A stretch of DNA of 64,000 nucleotides. It comes from Enterococcus sp. PF1-24 (GTDB taxonomy: Bacteria > Bacillota > Bacilli > Lactobacillales > Enterococcaceae). Shown here in pieces: positions 8,611-17,145 of the stretch. The notes beneath the pieces are model-generated. The model had not been told where the DNA came from and searched no databases. It saw nothing but the letters and a program-made list of their open reading frames with translations. The position numbers and the translations under genes are program-made. The stretch lies in the NCBI RefSeq assembly GCF_029893325.1, contig NZ_JARXWL010000002.1, positions 98,950-162,949 of the forward strand. Direction: 5' to 3'. The number at the start of each line of letters is the position of its first letter. The stretch's first letter is position 1.

Positions 8611-8697
8611 ATGCAACGTTGTTTTAGAAGTATGTTATACGATTCCCACAAAAAAAGAAAAAGCCTTAACGATTCCACCGACCAAAGCGAACGTTAA
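8611..8697 (+). CDS. Possible 28-aa small ORF
   Basis: MQRCFRSMLYDSHKKRKSLN... with a strong AGGAGGT site at 8597-8603. The 3' part overlaps an imperfect stem (GCCTTAACG near 8663 with CGTTAAAGGC ending 8702). Coding status is uncertain; it might be a leader peptide. The rest of 8511-8807 holds only this stem and AT-rich sequence. Confidence 0.35.
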   Translation: MQRCFRSMLYDSHKKRKSLNDSTDQSER

Positions 8698-8807
8698 AGG
8701 CACACAAAAAGGCTTGAAATAGCCATTTCTTTGTTCTTATTATAACACAAAAATTGATATTTGAAAACTGAATATAATGCATGCAGTTTATTTTTTAGAA
8801 AAAAGTG

Positions 8808-8852
8808 TTGACCTATGTTGCTACATGAGCTATTATTTATGTAGCAACATAG
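8808..8852 (+). promoter_or_regulatory. Promoter and 14-bp palindromic operator of the ribbon-helix-helix gene
   Basis: TTGACC (8808-8813), 17-bp spacer, TATTAT (8831-8836). A perfect inverted repeat CTATGTTGCTACAT (8813-8826) and ATGTAGCAACATAG (8839-8852) brackets the -10 box, so a bound repressor would block RNA polymerase. Confidence 0.8.
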
Positions 8853-8868
8853 AAAGAGGTGAATAACT

Positions 8869-9054
8869 TTGATTGCTAAAAAAGAACGTCTAGCTGATAA
8901 GCCAAAAGATTATATGTTACGAGTAAGGGTTGACGATGAGTTGTTAACAAAGCTTGATATCATCGTAGCCAGAAATGACAGTAGTCGCTCTCATGTAGTA
9001 CGTGAAGGGATTGAAAGGATTTATCAAGAATTAGACAAAAAAGAAACTCTATAA
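8869..9054 (+). CDS. Ribbon-helix-helix (CopG/Arc-like) regulator
   Basis: 61 aa. YMLRVRVDDELLTKLDIIVA followed by SRSHVVREGIERIYQEL is a ribbon-helix-helix DNA-binding fold (beta strand, two helices). TTG start at 8869 with AGAGGTG upstream. The palindrome over its promoter strongly suggests autorepression. It precedes the replication genes and may set their expression, as CopG-like proteins do in plasmids. Confidence 0.8.
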   Translation: MIAKKERLADKPKDYMLRVRVDDELLTKLDIIVARNDSSRSHVVREGIERIYQELDKKETL

Positions 9055-9097
9055 TCGTTCTCCCCGTCGAAAGTTTGAACAACTATAGAGCCACCAC

Positions 9098-9143
9098 CGT
9101 ATAAACGGCATGTAAATATAATACCACTGCATGCCGTTATACG
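9098..9143. repeat. Long hairpin after the RHH gene
   Basis: CGTATAAACGGCATG (9098-9112) pairs with CATGCCGTTATACG (9130-9143) with one bulged base and a 17-nt loop. No T-run follows, so it is not a standard terminator; its role is unknown. Confidence 0.55.
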
Positions 9144-9221
9144 TCAATTCAGCTTATTTGCTGTGATTAAGTATAAGGGTATTTTTGTACCCTCAAATCG
9201 AATGAAATGGGGAATTAAATA

Positions 9222-9452
9222 ATGAATGAATTACAAGAAAGTATTATCAGATATGCACAATCAACCAATGAACTGATGTCAGATTTGTTAAGTTCTCATG
9301 ATGTGCTTAACAGAAAAGAACTAGGGATGAATGGCTATACATGTAAAGTTATTTTACCTAAAATTACAGAATTTCTATCAGATCAAGCAAAACTATTAGA
9401 TGACTTTTATGTTTCGTTTGAAGAAGACGTGGAGGGCAATCATGAAAAATAA
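9222..9452 (+). CDS. Hypothetical island protein, helical
   Basis: 76 aa, acidic and probably all helical (MNELQESIIRYAQSTNELMS...). Good upstream site (ATGGGGAATTAAATA). Overlaps the following gene by 11 bp. No family recognised; lies in the early replication operon. Confidence 0.6.
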   Translation: MNELQESIIRYAQSTNELMSDLLSSHDVLNRKELGMNGYTCKVILPKITEFLSDQAKLLDDFYVSFEEDVEGNHEK

Positions 9453-9705
9453 ACCAATGGATAATTATGAAGTGGGTATAGAGTTAAACCAGATAAACAA
9501 TTTGCTTTTTGTTTTTAGTGAATTACTTGAAGGAATCCAAGGGTCAGCGTTGGAGTATAGAGCAGTAAAAAATAATTCAAGCAAGTTGTTAGCTTATGAA
9601 ACTGATAGATATATAGATCAATTAGTTACTTTGCAAGATGTCATAACAGATAAAGTAATTAGTTTAAAAAATAATCTTAGTGAACAGGAGGTATTGCAGA
9701 AATGA
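9442..9705 (+). CDS. Hypothetical island protein, helical
   Basis: 87 aa. I place the start at ATG 9442 (MKNKPMDNYEVGIELNQINN) because GGAGGG lies 8 bp upstream; the longer frame from 9400 would overlap the previous gene far more. Probably helical; unknown function. Overlaps the primase gene by 4 bp, so co-translated with it. Confidence 0.6.
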   Translation: MKNKPMDNYEVGIELNQINNLLFVFSELLEGIQGSALEYRAVKNNSSKLLAYETDRYIDQLVTLQDVITDKVISLKNNLSEQEVLQK

Positions 9706-10583
9706 TTTATATAGGAACTGTAAGACCTAGTTTGATGAATGAGCCTGTAGATGTGCCGCTATTGGACTTTTTCGGTAGTTATAATCCGCAAAAAATACTT
9801 GATGAAGAAGTTTTAACTAATACCAAAAAGATGGATGTATTAAAAACGAAGAAGTTAAAAGGTTTCATATCTGGAAATATGAAAGAATTGACTCGGAAAA
9901 ATGAAAATCTATTATCTAGGGATTGTTTAGTATTGGATCTTGATGATGTAATTGTAACAGAAGGGGAGCTTGTAAAGTGGTTTAAAAGGGCATTAAGTGA
10001 TGTTTCGTATATTGCCTATCCAAGTGTTAGCAATGGTGTGAAAGGCGTTAGATACCGCTTGATAGTACCGTTTAAAGGTTCTATAGAAAAGGAAGCAGAT
10101 TACAAATTGTTGGTGGACTTTTTTACTAAACACATATGTAAAGAAATAAACGGTGTTCCAGATAGTAGCAACCGTACTTGGTCGCAAATTATGTTATTGC
10201 CTGTTATCACACCATACAATCCAGCAGAGACTATTTTAATTCATAAAGGTGAGAAAGTATTAAAGCTAGTAGAATTATTGGAAGGTGCTAAGAAATGGAA
10301 GGAAAATCAGAAGAATGTAGTGAGAAAGCCTGTTAATGGCAATGTTACTCGTTATCGTAACACAACAACAGAACTTCTTGAAAGCCTTGTTTTAGGTTGT
10401 GATGAGGGTGGCCGTAATAATCATATCGCAAAGATTACAGGCCAGTTATTAAGCCGAGCAGTGGATGTAGGAGCTGTTTTTGAGTTAGTAGAGTTTGCTA
10501 ATAGTCATTTTAATCCACCGTTAGAACAAAAAGAATTAGAAGCAACGTTTTATAGTATCGCTAAAAGGGAGTTGAGTCAGTGA
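9702..10583 (+). CDS. Archaeo-eukaryotic-type primase with PriCT domain
   Basis: 293 aa. The N-terminal half resembles AEP-type primases of phages and islands: CLVLDLDDV (residues about 75-83) could hold the paired metal-binding acids, and SNRTWSQIMLLP follows further on. Residues about 225-290 are a PriCT_1-like helical domain (GGRNNHIAKITGQLLSRAVD, ATFYSIAKRE). With the next gene it forms the split pri-rep module typical of PICIs; the two genes overlap by 4 bp. Confidence 0.75.
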   Translation: MIYIGTVRPSLMNEPVDVPLLDFFGSYNPQKILDEEVLTNTKKMDVLKTKKLKGFISGNMKELTRKNENLLSRDCLVLDLDDVIVTEGELVKWFKRALSDVSYIAYPSVSNGVKGVRYRLIVPFKGSIEKEADYKLLVDFFTKHICKEINGVPDSSNRTWSQIMLLPVITPYNPAETILIHKGEKVLKLVELLEGAKKWKENQKNVVRKPVNGNVTRYRNTTTELLESLVLGCDEGGRNNHIAKITGQLLSRAVDVGAVFELVEFANSHFNPPLEQKELEATFYSIAKRELSQ

Positions 10584-12136
10584 ACGAACTAGAAGAATTA
10601 CGAGAACTACAAGCAAAGAATACAATTAAACCTTTTCATATTAACGTTGCTATAGCAGAGTTGAAGGCAAAGCTTAATAGCATGACTGACAAAGAAGCAG
10701 CTATTCAATTAAGAGATGAAAAAGTTGAGGAGCTACAAAATACCACACCACCATGGTTTTGGATTGTATCGGGCAAAGAACTAGACATTATTCATGGCTT
10801 TAATCATGAAGAAATGGGAGATAGTATTATCCATGATTTTAATTTAGTAAGGTATCCTACGTTATTAGAAGGTGCTGTTTATGATCCTAAGAGAGGAGCA
10901 TGGCGATATTTCGGGAAAAATGAAATGATTTCTTTTTCGGAAAATCAAACTTTGGTTACTTTGCAAAAATGGGGTTATTACGAACAAAAATTCATTGGAA
11001 GTGTGAGTCGTTATATAAAACAAAAAACATATGATCCAAATTATCCAATACTTACACCATTTGAGGAAAGTCGACCGGAGTTAGTAGTATTTAAAAATGG
11101 TACTTACAATATTTTAACTGGTGAACTAAGAAAAAATGCCCCGAATGATTATATTCTAATGGCATTTGATTATGAAATAGATATAAGTGGTAGAGAAACA
11201 CCGGCTACTGATAAACTGTTTAGTGGTTTTCTTGGTGAAAGTGATTTATTTATGAAACAATTCATAGGGTATATGTTTTATCGAAGCCATGCACCAGCTC
11301 AAGATATGTTGTTTTTCTATGGAGAAGGCGGAGAAGGGAAATCAAGCTTTTTAAAATTGATAATTGAAAATTATATTACGAAACAAAATAGCTCGGCGGT
11401 AACACCGTATGAACTAGCCACGGATAAATTTTCAGTCGTGAGTTTACTTGGGAAGGCAGCTAATATTAACGGTGATTTAGAAAAAGCTTATATTGAGAAC
11501 TCTGGTATTTTAAAACGTCTAACAGGCGGAGATAGATTAAAAGCAGAATATAAAGGGATTCAATCTTTTACTTTTGAAAACCATGCTAAACAGCTTTTTA
11601 GTTTAAATGAATTTTTTCACTTTAATGATTTATCTCAAGGGTTTGCGGATCGTTTAAATGTAATTCCAATAACCGTTGGAAATCAACGAGATAATGATGC
11701 TCCGTTTTGGAAACAGCAAGATATTAAAGCAATAGAAAAGGAAGCTCCAGCATTTGTTTATAAGTGTATCTGTGAATTTAGGAAGATATTTAATGGTACA
11801 AAGGCGACCTTTACAAAAAGTGCCATTATGGAAGAAGCTAAATGTGCTTGGTTGTTCGACAATGATCGTATTGGACAGTTTTTATTTGAAGCCACAGAAC
11901 TTCACAAGGGAGATGATAGAGGGGAAATAGCTGCGACAGTTTATAAAGAATTGAAAACATTTCTTCAAATTAATGGTTTCAAAACAAGAAGTGCTCAAGA
12001 ATTGACTAAATACCTTGATAAGAAAGGACACCCAAAGAGAAAATGTAGAAAGGGATATAATGATGGCGGCTCAAGTCAATGGCGTTATATAGGAGTTGAA
12101 TTAAAACTAACTTTTTGCCATGAAGAATATCCATAA
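10580..12136 (+). CDS. SF3 replicative helicase (D5/P4-type, Rep)
   Basis: 518 aa. SF3 AAA+ motifs are visible: Walker A GEGGEGKSSF (about residues 250-260), motif B AANINGDLEK, motif C KQLFSLNEF. An N-terminal D5-like region and a C-terminal winged-helix-like region (ELTKYLDKKGHPKRKCRKGY) flank them. Such proteins bind iterons, melt the origin and unwind DNA. The predicted origin lies directly downstream, as in SaPIs. Confidence 0.85.
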   Translation: MNELEELRELQAKNTIKPFHINVAIAELKAKLNSMTDKEAAIQLRDEKVEELQNTTPPWFWIVSGKELDIIHGFNHEEMGDSIIHDFNLVRYPTLLEGAVYDPKRGAWRYFGKNEMISFSENQTLVTLQKWGYYEQKFIGSVSRYIKQKTYDPNYPILTPFEESRPELVVFKNGTYNILTGELRKNAPNDYILMAFDYEIDISGRETPATDKLFSGFLGESDLFMKQFIGYMFYRSHAPAQDMLFFYGEGGEGKSSFLKLIIENYITKQNSSAVTPYELATDKFSVVSLLGKAANINGDLEKAYIENSGILKRLTGGDRLKAEYKGIQSFTFENHAKQLFSLNEFFHFNDLSQGFADRLNVIPITVGNQRDNDAPFWKQQDIKAIEKEAPAFVYKCICEFRKIFNGTKATFTKSAIMEEAKCAWLFDNDRIGQFLFEATELHKGDDRGEIAATVYKELKTFLQINGFKTRSAQELTKYLDKKGHPKRKCRKGYNDGGSSQWRYIGVELKLTFCHEEYP

Positions 12137-12148
12137 GGTACCTCTTTT

Positions 12149-12356
12149 GTTCCATAAAAATTCCATGTTTTGTTCAACTAAATTGCTTATATACCAATAG
12201 TTGTTCCGTAAGTTCCATATAATTTTAATTTTATAAAGAGATTAAAAATTAATATATAATATAAATATTTATATATAAGGTATAGAGCTATTTTATGGAT
12301 TTTATGGAACAATTTGATTAGAACAAGGGGATTTTTATGGAACATTTTACAGAACA
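12149..12356. other. Replication origin: iterons flanking an AT-rich block
   Basis: Left cluster: GTTCCATAA-type repeats at 12149, 12160 (partial), 12203 (GTTCCGTAA) and 12212. Right cluster in opposite orientation: TTATGGAT at 12293, TTATGGAAC at 12302 and 12335, plus degenerate copies near 12318 and 12347. About 70 bp of nearly pure A/T lies between. Two iteron sets around an AT-rich core immediately after rep is the SaPI origin plan. Sequence to 12470 shows no gene. Confidence 0.75.
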
Positions 12357-12470
12357 TCCAGGTTGTTTTAATGGCACAACTTCAAATTTAGCAAACAAAA
12401 AAATGTATTCATAAAACATGGATACTGTCTTGGATATTTATGGATAACCACTAAAAAGGAGGATTTTTTT

Positions 12471-12698
12471 ATGATTAGAAATGATATTGAACAGGTATTT
12501 TATCAGATTAAAGGCTTTGAACGACCTGCGGTAGCAAAACTTGGTGGAAAATTAGGGATGAACTTCAAAGAAATAACACTTATAGACTTTTCAGAAGAAA
12601 CAAAAATATGTAGGTTCCATCACGAAGACGGATCAATGACAATTTTGGCTAATAGTGAATTTTTAATGTTGCATACAAAAAATATTATGGAGGGCTAG
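12471..12698 (+). CDS. Hypothetical island protein
   Basis: 75 aa with an AAGGAGG site. MIRNDIEQVFYQIKGFERPA...; mixed alpha/beta appearance, no family recognised. Ends 2 bp before the Cse60-like gene, so co-transcribed. Confidence 0.6.
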   Translation: MIRNDIEQVFYQIKGFERPAVAKLGGKLGMNFKEITLIDFSEETKICRFHHEDGSMTILANSEFLMLHTKNIMEG

Positions 12699-12700
12699 TT

Positions 12701-12910
12701 ATGTTGAAAGTAAAAATGTTTGAAGGAATTAATGAGATATCAGATTTTGAAAAAAGACATGGTGCTATAACAATTGAAGAAAAAATAAATGATTTTCTGT
12801 CTAAGAATCCTAATATCGAGATTCAAAATATCCTACAATGTAGCAATCACTATGGTAGTGATGAGGCTTTTTCAAGTTATATAACTGTTTCGCTGCTTTA
12901 TAGAACCTAA
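12701..12910 (+). CDS. Cse60-family small protein
   Basis: 69 aa. LKVKMFEGINEISDFEKRHG then TIEEKINDFLSKNPNIEIQN matches the Cse60 family, named after a Bacillus sporulation protein but common in phages and islands of non-sporing cocci. Function there is unknown. Confidence 0.65.
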   Translation: MLKVKMFEGINEISDFEKRHGAITIEEKINDFLSKNPNIEIQNILQCSNHYGSDEAFSSYITVSLLYRT

Positions 12911-12980
12911 TATTTTATAGCTATATACTAAAATGAACGATTTTCAAATTATAATTATATACAGAATGGAGAAAATAAAA

Positions 12981-13139
12981 ATGGATAAACTTTATATTGA
13001 TAAAAACAACAAAGCAATTACGATAGATTTACCGTTGTATGGTGAAGTAAGGTTGCTAGTAAAGGATGGAAAAGTTGTAAAATCAGAAACAATTACTGCA
13101 GAACTTTTAGAAGAAAATGCACCTAAAAAGGTAGTCTAA
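12981..13139 (+). CDS. Small phage-type protein
   Basis: 52 aa from ATG 12981, with GGAG 10 nt upstream. YIDKNNKAITIDLPLYGEVR then VKDGKVVKSET suggests a small beta protein like the phage XtrA/DUF3954 types; this similarity is weak. A longer frame from 12933 is possible but lacks a ribosome site. Confidence 0.45.
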   Translation: MDKLYIDKNNKAITIDLPLYGEVRLLVKDGKVVKSETITAELLEENAPKKVV

Positions 13140-13173
13140 ACACTATAGAAAAGTATAAAAATAGCGGTAATTG

Positions 13174-13280
13174 TGGTATAATAACGTTAGTTGAATAGTG
13201 GTAGTATCTTACTAGGAAGAACCAGAGGATACAAGTATTTTATTTCTTAATCGGAATAAAGACTTGTGTCCTCTTTTTGT
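13174..13280 (+). ncRNA. Candidate small RNA (promoter to terminator, about 90 nt)
   Basis: An extended -10 promoter TGGTATAAT (13174-13182) is followed about 40 bp later by a strong intrinsic terminator: AGAGGATACAAGT (13224-13236) pairs throughout with ACTTGTGTCCTCT (13262-13274, one G-U) and runs into TTTTT. No ORF with a ribosome site fits between. The transcript would be roughly 13189-13279. It could also be a leader for the next gene. Confidence 0.5.
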
Positions 13281-13304
13281 TTAAAAGGAAGGAGTAAAAA
13301 ATAG

Positions 13305-13790
13305 TTGGATCCATTTGATGAAATTGTCATAAAAAATTATTTATCCCTTTCTTTTATTATAAGTCGTTTAGAATATCGGAAAAAAATACTTAGAAGAGAT
13401 TTCTATTTTCAAAACATGGCCACTCATATTGAATACAGAAAAGTCTATAACGATCAATTTGAAATGGTTACTAAAGGTTTTAGACCAGATAACGAAGTAG
13501 AAGAGCTATTGCTAAATCTCGATTCAATAGATAGGCGTATTCAACGATATGTTTTTAGGAAGAAACATTTTTCTCGATTCTTAGCAACTCTAACCACACA
13601 GGAGAGAAATTTTCTAGTAAGTTATCCGTTAACTAATTGTCCGGAATATCTAATTAAGAAAACTTTAGATGAAATCAATGAGATAGAAACAGCTTTATGT
13701 TTTAGAGAAGGGATTGAACCGGAAGAAACGGATTGTACTGATGATGTAGATAGTAATTTAGAAAGGATGTATGATTTTTTTGCGATATGA
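13305..13790 (+). CDS. Phage-type late regulator-like protein
   Basis: 161 aa, TTG start after AAGGAAGGAG. Helical; the segment FLATLTTQERNFLVSYPL followed by a possible HTH recalls sigma-like late activators of the ArpU/RinA type, but I cannot assign a family firmly. Overlaps the next gene by 20 bp. It lies just before the terminase gene, where such activators usually lie. Confidence 0.45.
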   Translation: MDPFDEIVIKNYLSLSFIISRLEYRKKILRRDFYFQNMATHIEYRKVYNDQFEMVTKGFRPDNEVEELLLNLDSIDRRIQRYVFRKKHFSRFLATLTTQERNFLVSYPLTNCPEYLIKKTLDEINEIETALCFREGIEPEETDCTDDVDSNLERMYDFFAI

Positions 13791-14319
13791 CCATGTAAGA
13801 CCATCCTATTATCTAAGGCAATGGCGATACTATGAAGAGGCTAGGGAGTATTTACCTAAAAGGTCAATAGAACAAGCTAAAGTATTTTTCAATGCTTTAA
13901 AGACGTTAACCGATGACGAGAGACAAGTTTTAATTGATAAGTATTATAAATCTGAAAAGCTTTGTAACTACAATTACGATTTAGGTTGCTATACTTCGCT
14001 TATACCTATAACTGATAGCGTGATAGCTGAGCAATACGGCATTTCTAAGAATGACTATATGAAAAAGAGAGCGAGTATCGAGGCTAAATTAGGGCGTGCA
14101 ATGACGGAAAGCCAGCAACTAGTCAATGAAAAGCTAACTGAATTTAAACTAAAGATAGGTGATGGATTTTATTATGTGAGAGCACTAAAAAGGGAATATC
14201 TTTATTTTGATAGTTACGTGATTGGTAGTGTATTAGATGCAGCAGTCCTTACGTTGCCTAAAGACGAATACCTGGTAAATAAATTATTGGGCAATGGGTT
14301 TGAGAAAGAGCCGATTTAA
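13771..14319 (+). CDS. Phage-type sigma-like protein, possible late activator
   Basis: 182 aa. ALKTLTDDERQVLIDKYY followed by ITDSVIAEQYGISKNDYMKK looks like a sigma-70 region-4-like unit plus HTH, as in RinA/ArpU-type activators. Position upstream of terS fits control of packaging genes. The start is uncertain: the GAAAGGA site is only 3 nt from ATG 13771. Confidence 0.45.
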   Translation: MIFLRYDHVRPSYYLRQWRYYEEAREYLPKRSIEQAKVFFNALKTLTDDERQVLIDKYYKSEKLCNYNYDLGCYTSLIPITDSVIAEQYGISKNDYMKKRASIEAKLGRAMTESQQLVNEKLTEFKLKIGDGFYYVRALKREYLYFDSYVIGSVLDAAVLTLPKDEYLVNKLLGNGFEKEPI

Positions 14320-14379
14320 CAGTTTTTCCTATCTATAAGGATTGAATAAACATTTGTATGAATGAGGTGTTTTAGGGAT

Positions 14380-14586
14380 ATGTTTTTTAGACAAAGGTTA
14401 ATAGGGCGATTAGAAAAGCTAGAAAATTCAATTGGTAATGATACGAATGGCGTTTTATTTATTGTTATGAATCCTGATGGTACTTTTGGTGAAGAAAGAT
14501 TAACAGAATCAGAGCTTGAAGATTATGTAATAAGAAATAGATATGAGCTTGTGATTGCTGATGATATTTCTAAGACCGACGATTAA
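14380..14586 (+). CDS. Hypothetical small island protein
   Basis: 68 aa from ATG 14380 (MFFRQRLIGRLEKLENSIGN), with GAGGTG about 10 nt upstream; a longer frame begins at 14362. An N-terminal helix is followed by VLFIVMNPDGTFGEERLTES. A short protein of this look often precedes terminase genes in enterococcal phages; function unknown. Confidence 0.55.
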   Translation: MFFRQRLIGRLEKLENSIGNDTNGVLFIVMNPDGTFGEERLTESELEDYVIRNRYELVIADDISKTDD

Positions 14587-14625
14587 CAAGAAAATTCAAC
14601 AATTTATCAGAAAGGAGTAGATATT

Positions 14626-15000
14626 ATGGCAGAAGAATTGAACATTAGACAGGAACGCTTTTTGAAAGCCTTGCTAACAGAATCATCAATTGAAAAAGCC
14701 TGTGTTGTGGCCAAGATTAATCGTACAACTGGTTATAAATACTTGAAAGATGAAAAGTTTTTGTTAGAGTACCGAGTGCTTAGACGTGAAGCCATGCAAC
14801 AAGTTACTGCACGTTTGCAGAAGGTATCAGAAGAAGCGGTTAGTGTTTTACATGAGATTATGTTAGATCAAGATAATACGCCTAGTGCTCGTGTCCAAGC
14901 TGCTAAAAACATTTTAGATATTTCTTATCGTTCGTTAGAGTTAGACGATATTCAAGAACGAGTAGAACAGCTAGAGCAAAATATAAAGAAAGGCGATTAG
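14626..15000 (+). CDS. Terminase small subunit-like protein (TerS)
   Basis: 124 aa. N-terminal HTH (NIRQERFLKALLTESSIEKA then KINRTTGYKYLKDEKF) and a long helical C-terminus ending in a coiled coil (DIQERVEQLEQNIKK). This matches phage small terminase proteins with N-terminal HTH. In a PICI without its own large terminase it would redirect a helper phage packaging motor to island DNA. Ribosome site AAAGGAG upstream. Confidence 0.75.
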   Translation: MAEELNIRQERFLKALLTESSIEKACVVAKINRTTGYKYLKDEKFLLEYRVLRREAMQQVTARLQKVSEEAVSVLHEIMLDQDNTPSARVQAAKNILDISYRSLELDDIQERVEQLEQNIKKGD

Positions 15001-15031
15001 AATAAAACAATTAGAAAGAGGGATATTGAAA

Positions 15032-15658
15032 ATGAAAGAATTTAAGCAAGTGATTACAACGTATGGGAACTATTATCAAAAAAGAAAGGATATTGATCGA
15101 GAATTTAAAACCGGTATGGAAGCCGCTGAGGAATACAATGCCAAAATTAAATCAGATCGTCAAACAGAATTAATCACTAACCAACGTACAAACTCTGTAA
15201 GACTACGCCAACAATACAACGAACTTTTTGCTAATATTAAGGAAAGTGTGAAGGTTTTTGTAGCTGGCAAGTTTACCATGACTCTTAGTGCAGAAGATGA
15301 AGCAACGTTAAACAATTTAGAAAAAATTGATTTGTCAGATGCTGAAATAGAGCTACAGATAGATAAATATAAGGATAATCCATTGGTATTACGCCGACTA
15401 TACGGTCTTTATGGCGGTGGAAATGATACTATCAAAAAAATGTTGTTGCTTAGTAGTGAGAAAGACTATAGCTATTACATGAAGGTGTATGATGATTTTG
15501 CAAACTTAGCAATTTCAGGAATGGATTCTTTAGATGCAGCTGACCCGATGCAAGTGGATCATGAATATTCAACAATCACAGCAGATTTAGTAATTAAGGC
15601 ATTAGAAAATGAATTAACTACTATCGAGCAAGAATTTGTTCAATTGGAAAGTAACTAA
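15032..15658 (+). CDS. Hypothetical island protein downstream of TerS
   Basis: 208 aa from ATG 15032 (AGAGGGA upstream). Highly helical and charged, with no membrane segment or signal peptide; residues about 50-80 likely coil (RTNSVRLRQQYNELFANIKE). Not recognised. It ends the predicted late operon: an intrinsic terminator follows 22 bp later. Gene position matches PICI proteins that interfere with helper packaging, but this is only inference. Confidence 0.6.
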   Translation: MKEFKQVITTYGNYYQKRKDIDREFKTGMEAAEEYNAKIKSDRQTELITNQRTNSVRLRQQYNELFANIKESVKVFVAGKFTMTLSAEDEATLNNLEKIDLSDAEIELQIDKYKDNPLVLRRLYGLYGGGNDTIKKMLLLSSEKDYSYYMKVYDDFANLAISGMDSLDAADPMQVDHEYSTITADLVIKALENELTTIEQEFVQLESN

Positions 15659-15679
15659 TAGAACTAAATAGCAATTTTC

Positions 15680-15711
15680 TCCCCTAATCAATCGACTAGG
15701 GGATTTTTTTT
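15680..15711 (+). terminator. Intrinsic terminator of the island late operon
   Basis: TCCCCTA (15680-15686) pairs with TAGGGGA (15697-15703) and is followed by seven T. Confidence 0.85.
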
Positions 15712-15858
15712 ATTAGCTGAATCCAAAATTGGCTTGAGTTAAGTATTAAAAACTCGGAAAAAGATAATAGCATATATTGGGTGTGAAATAATTAACGCCC
15801 TATAGAAAGAGAATTTTTGTTATAATTAAGATAAATTTTTAATAAAAAGGAGAAATTT

Positions 15859-16440
15859 ATGAATAATAAAAAGAAATATACACATGTAGAAGGTAATATA
15901 GATGAATTGGCAGAAGTTGTATACAAGCTTAATGTTAAATATATTGATACTAAACTAACAAAAAAAGATTCTTTAAAAGAAAAATTTAAGGATCCTAAAA
16001 CCTATTTATTTTTGGTTTTGATGTTTGTTGTAACTTTTTTTATATCGTTAGCATATATAGCGGTTAATGAACTTAGCGAAATTGAATTTGGGTTTATGGT
16101 GAACTGGGTTCTTGCTTTTTTTGGAATAGCAATATTTTCTTTTTGTGGATTCATACTTACTATAAGATTTGAAACTGGGTTCATCTCATTTGTAAATTTA
16201 GTTATGCTTATTCCATTTATAAAATTATTTGGAACAAATACAACAAATTTTAATAAAGCTTATACTATAATATCAGTTCTCGCATTAGGATTTCTCGTAG
16301 CAATGGATAGTTTTATAATATGGAATTATCTTTTGAAAGCTATGAAGACAGCTAAAAACGAACTAACCAAAGACGATTATTTAAAACTTATTACACCGGT
16401 TATAACTTTTATCTTGGGTGTGATTACTAGCAAAATCTAA
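15859..16440 (+). CDS. Five-helix membrane protein, island cargo
   Basis: 193 aa. A charged N-terminus (about 45 residues) precedes roughly five membrane helices (near 47-68, 78-102, 106-124, 133-156, 174-192). It has its own extended -10 promoter (TGTTATAAT, 15818-15826) and AAAGGAG site, separate from the late operon. No family recognised. First of three cargo genes whose A-rich composition differs from the rest of the island. Confidence 0.6.
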   Translation: MNNKKKYTHVEGNIDELAEVVYKLNVKYIDTKLTKKDSLKEKFKDPKTYLFLVLMFVVTFFISLAYIAVNELSEIEFGFMVNWVLAFFGIAIFSFCGFILTIRFETGFISFVNLVMLIPFIKLFGTNTTNFNKAYTIISVLALGFLVAMDSFIIWNYLLKAMKTAKNELTKDDYLKLITPVITFILGVITSKI

Positions 16441-16507
16441 AATCGAAACATAATCTATAATGTTGTTAGCGATGTATTGTGAAAAAATAAAAAAAGGCGG
16501 TATTGGT

Positions 16508-17110
16508 ATGGAGTTAACAGAAAACATTTTCAAATTAATAGGTGGAGCAAACTTAATAGCAATTATTGTAAAATGTGTCTACGATTTTTTTAATGTGAGA
16601 GCTTTAAAAAAAAGGGAAGCAGTTTATCAAAAAGATATTGAAAAATTAAAGGCAGTCTTATCAACAAAAACAACTGTTTCGAATATGCAATATCAAAAAG
16701 AATTTGATATTTATTTGGAATTATTTGCAAAAATGTCTGAAATGATTCGATTGACTTCTGAGCTAGTACAAGAAGGAAAGGAAAGCACAGGAAATCGTGA
16801 AGAGGACAATAAAGGATTTGCGCAGCGATATGAATTTTTTGCAAAAGCAAGAAATGAAATGATTGATACTAAAAGAAAATATTCTCCGTTCTATCAAAAA
16901 AATGTAAGTATAAAAATCTCAGAAGTTATTAATCTATGTGATAAAAGAGCAGATTGTTTTAAACAGTGGGTTGAGAATAACTATGTTTTTTCTAGTGGTA
17001 AAACATATGAAAAATTGCATAGATTGCTACCAAAGAAAATTACTATTAAAGAGCAAGAAATAGAAAAAGCAGTTAGAGAATATCTAGATAATTTAAGAAT
17101 CAGTAACTGA
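16508..17110 (+). CDS. Membrane-anchored coiled-coil protein, island cargo
   Basis: 200 aa. Start ATG 16508 chosen for its AAAGGCGG site; a frame from 16460 adds 16 residues. One N-terminal membrane helix (LIGGANLIAIIVKCVYDFF) is followed by a basic coiled coil (KREAVYQKDIEKLKAVLS) and a helical cytoplasmic-type domain. Unrecognised. Lies between two other membrane genes on the same strand. Confidence 0.55.
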   Translation: MELTENIFKLIGGANLIAIIVKCVYDFFNVRALKKREAVYQKDIEKLKAVLSTKTTVSNMQYQKEFDIYLELFAKMSEMIRLTSELVQEGKESTGNREEDNKGFAQRYEFFAKARNEMIDTKRKYSPFYQKNVSIKISEVINLCDKRADCFKQWVENNYVFSSGKTYEKLHRLLPKKITIKEQEIEKAVREYLDNLRISN

Positions 17111-17145
17111 AAAAATATTTATAAATTGAATTTGAGGTGATTGCA

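Noticed and set aside
9400..9705. Long version of the hypothetical protein starting at 9400
   Set aside because: It overlaps the previous gene by over 50 bp and has no ribosome site; ATG 9442 has GGAGGG at the right distance.
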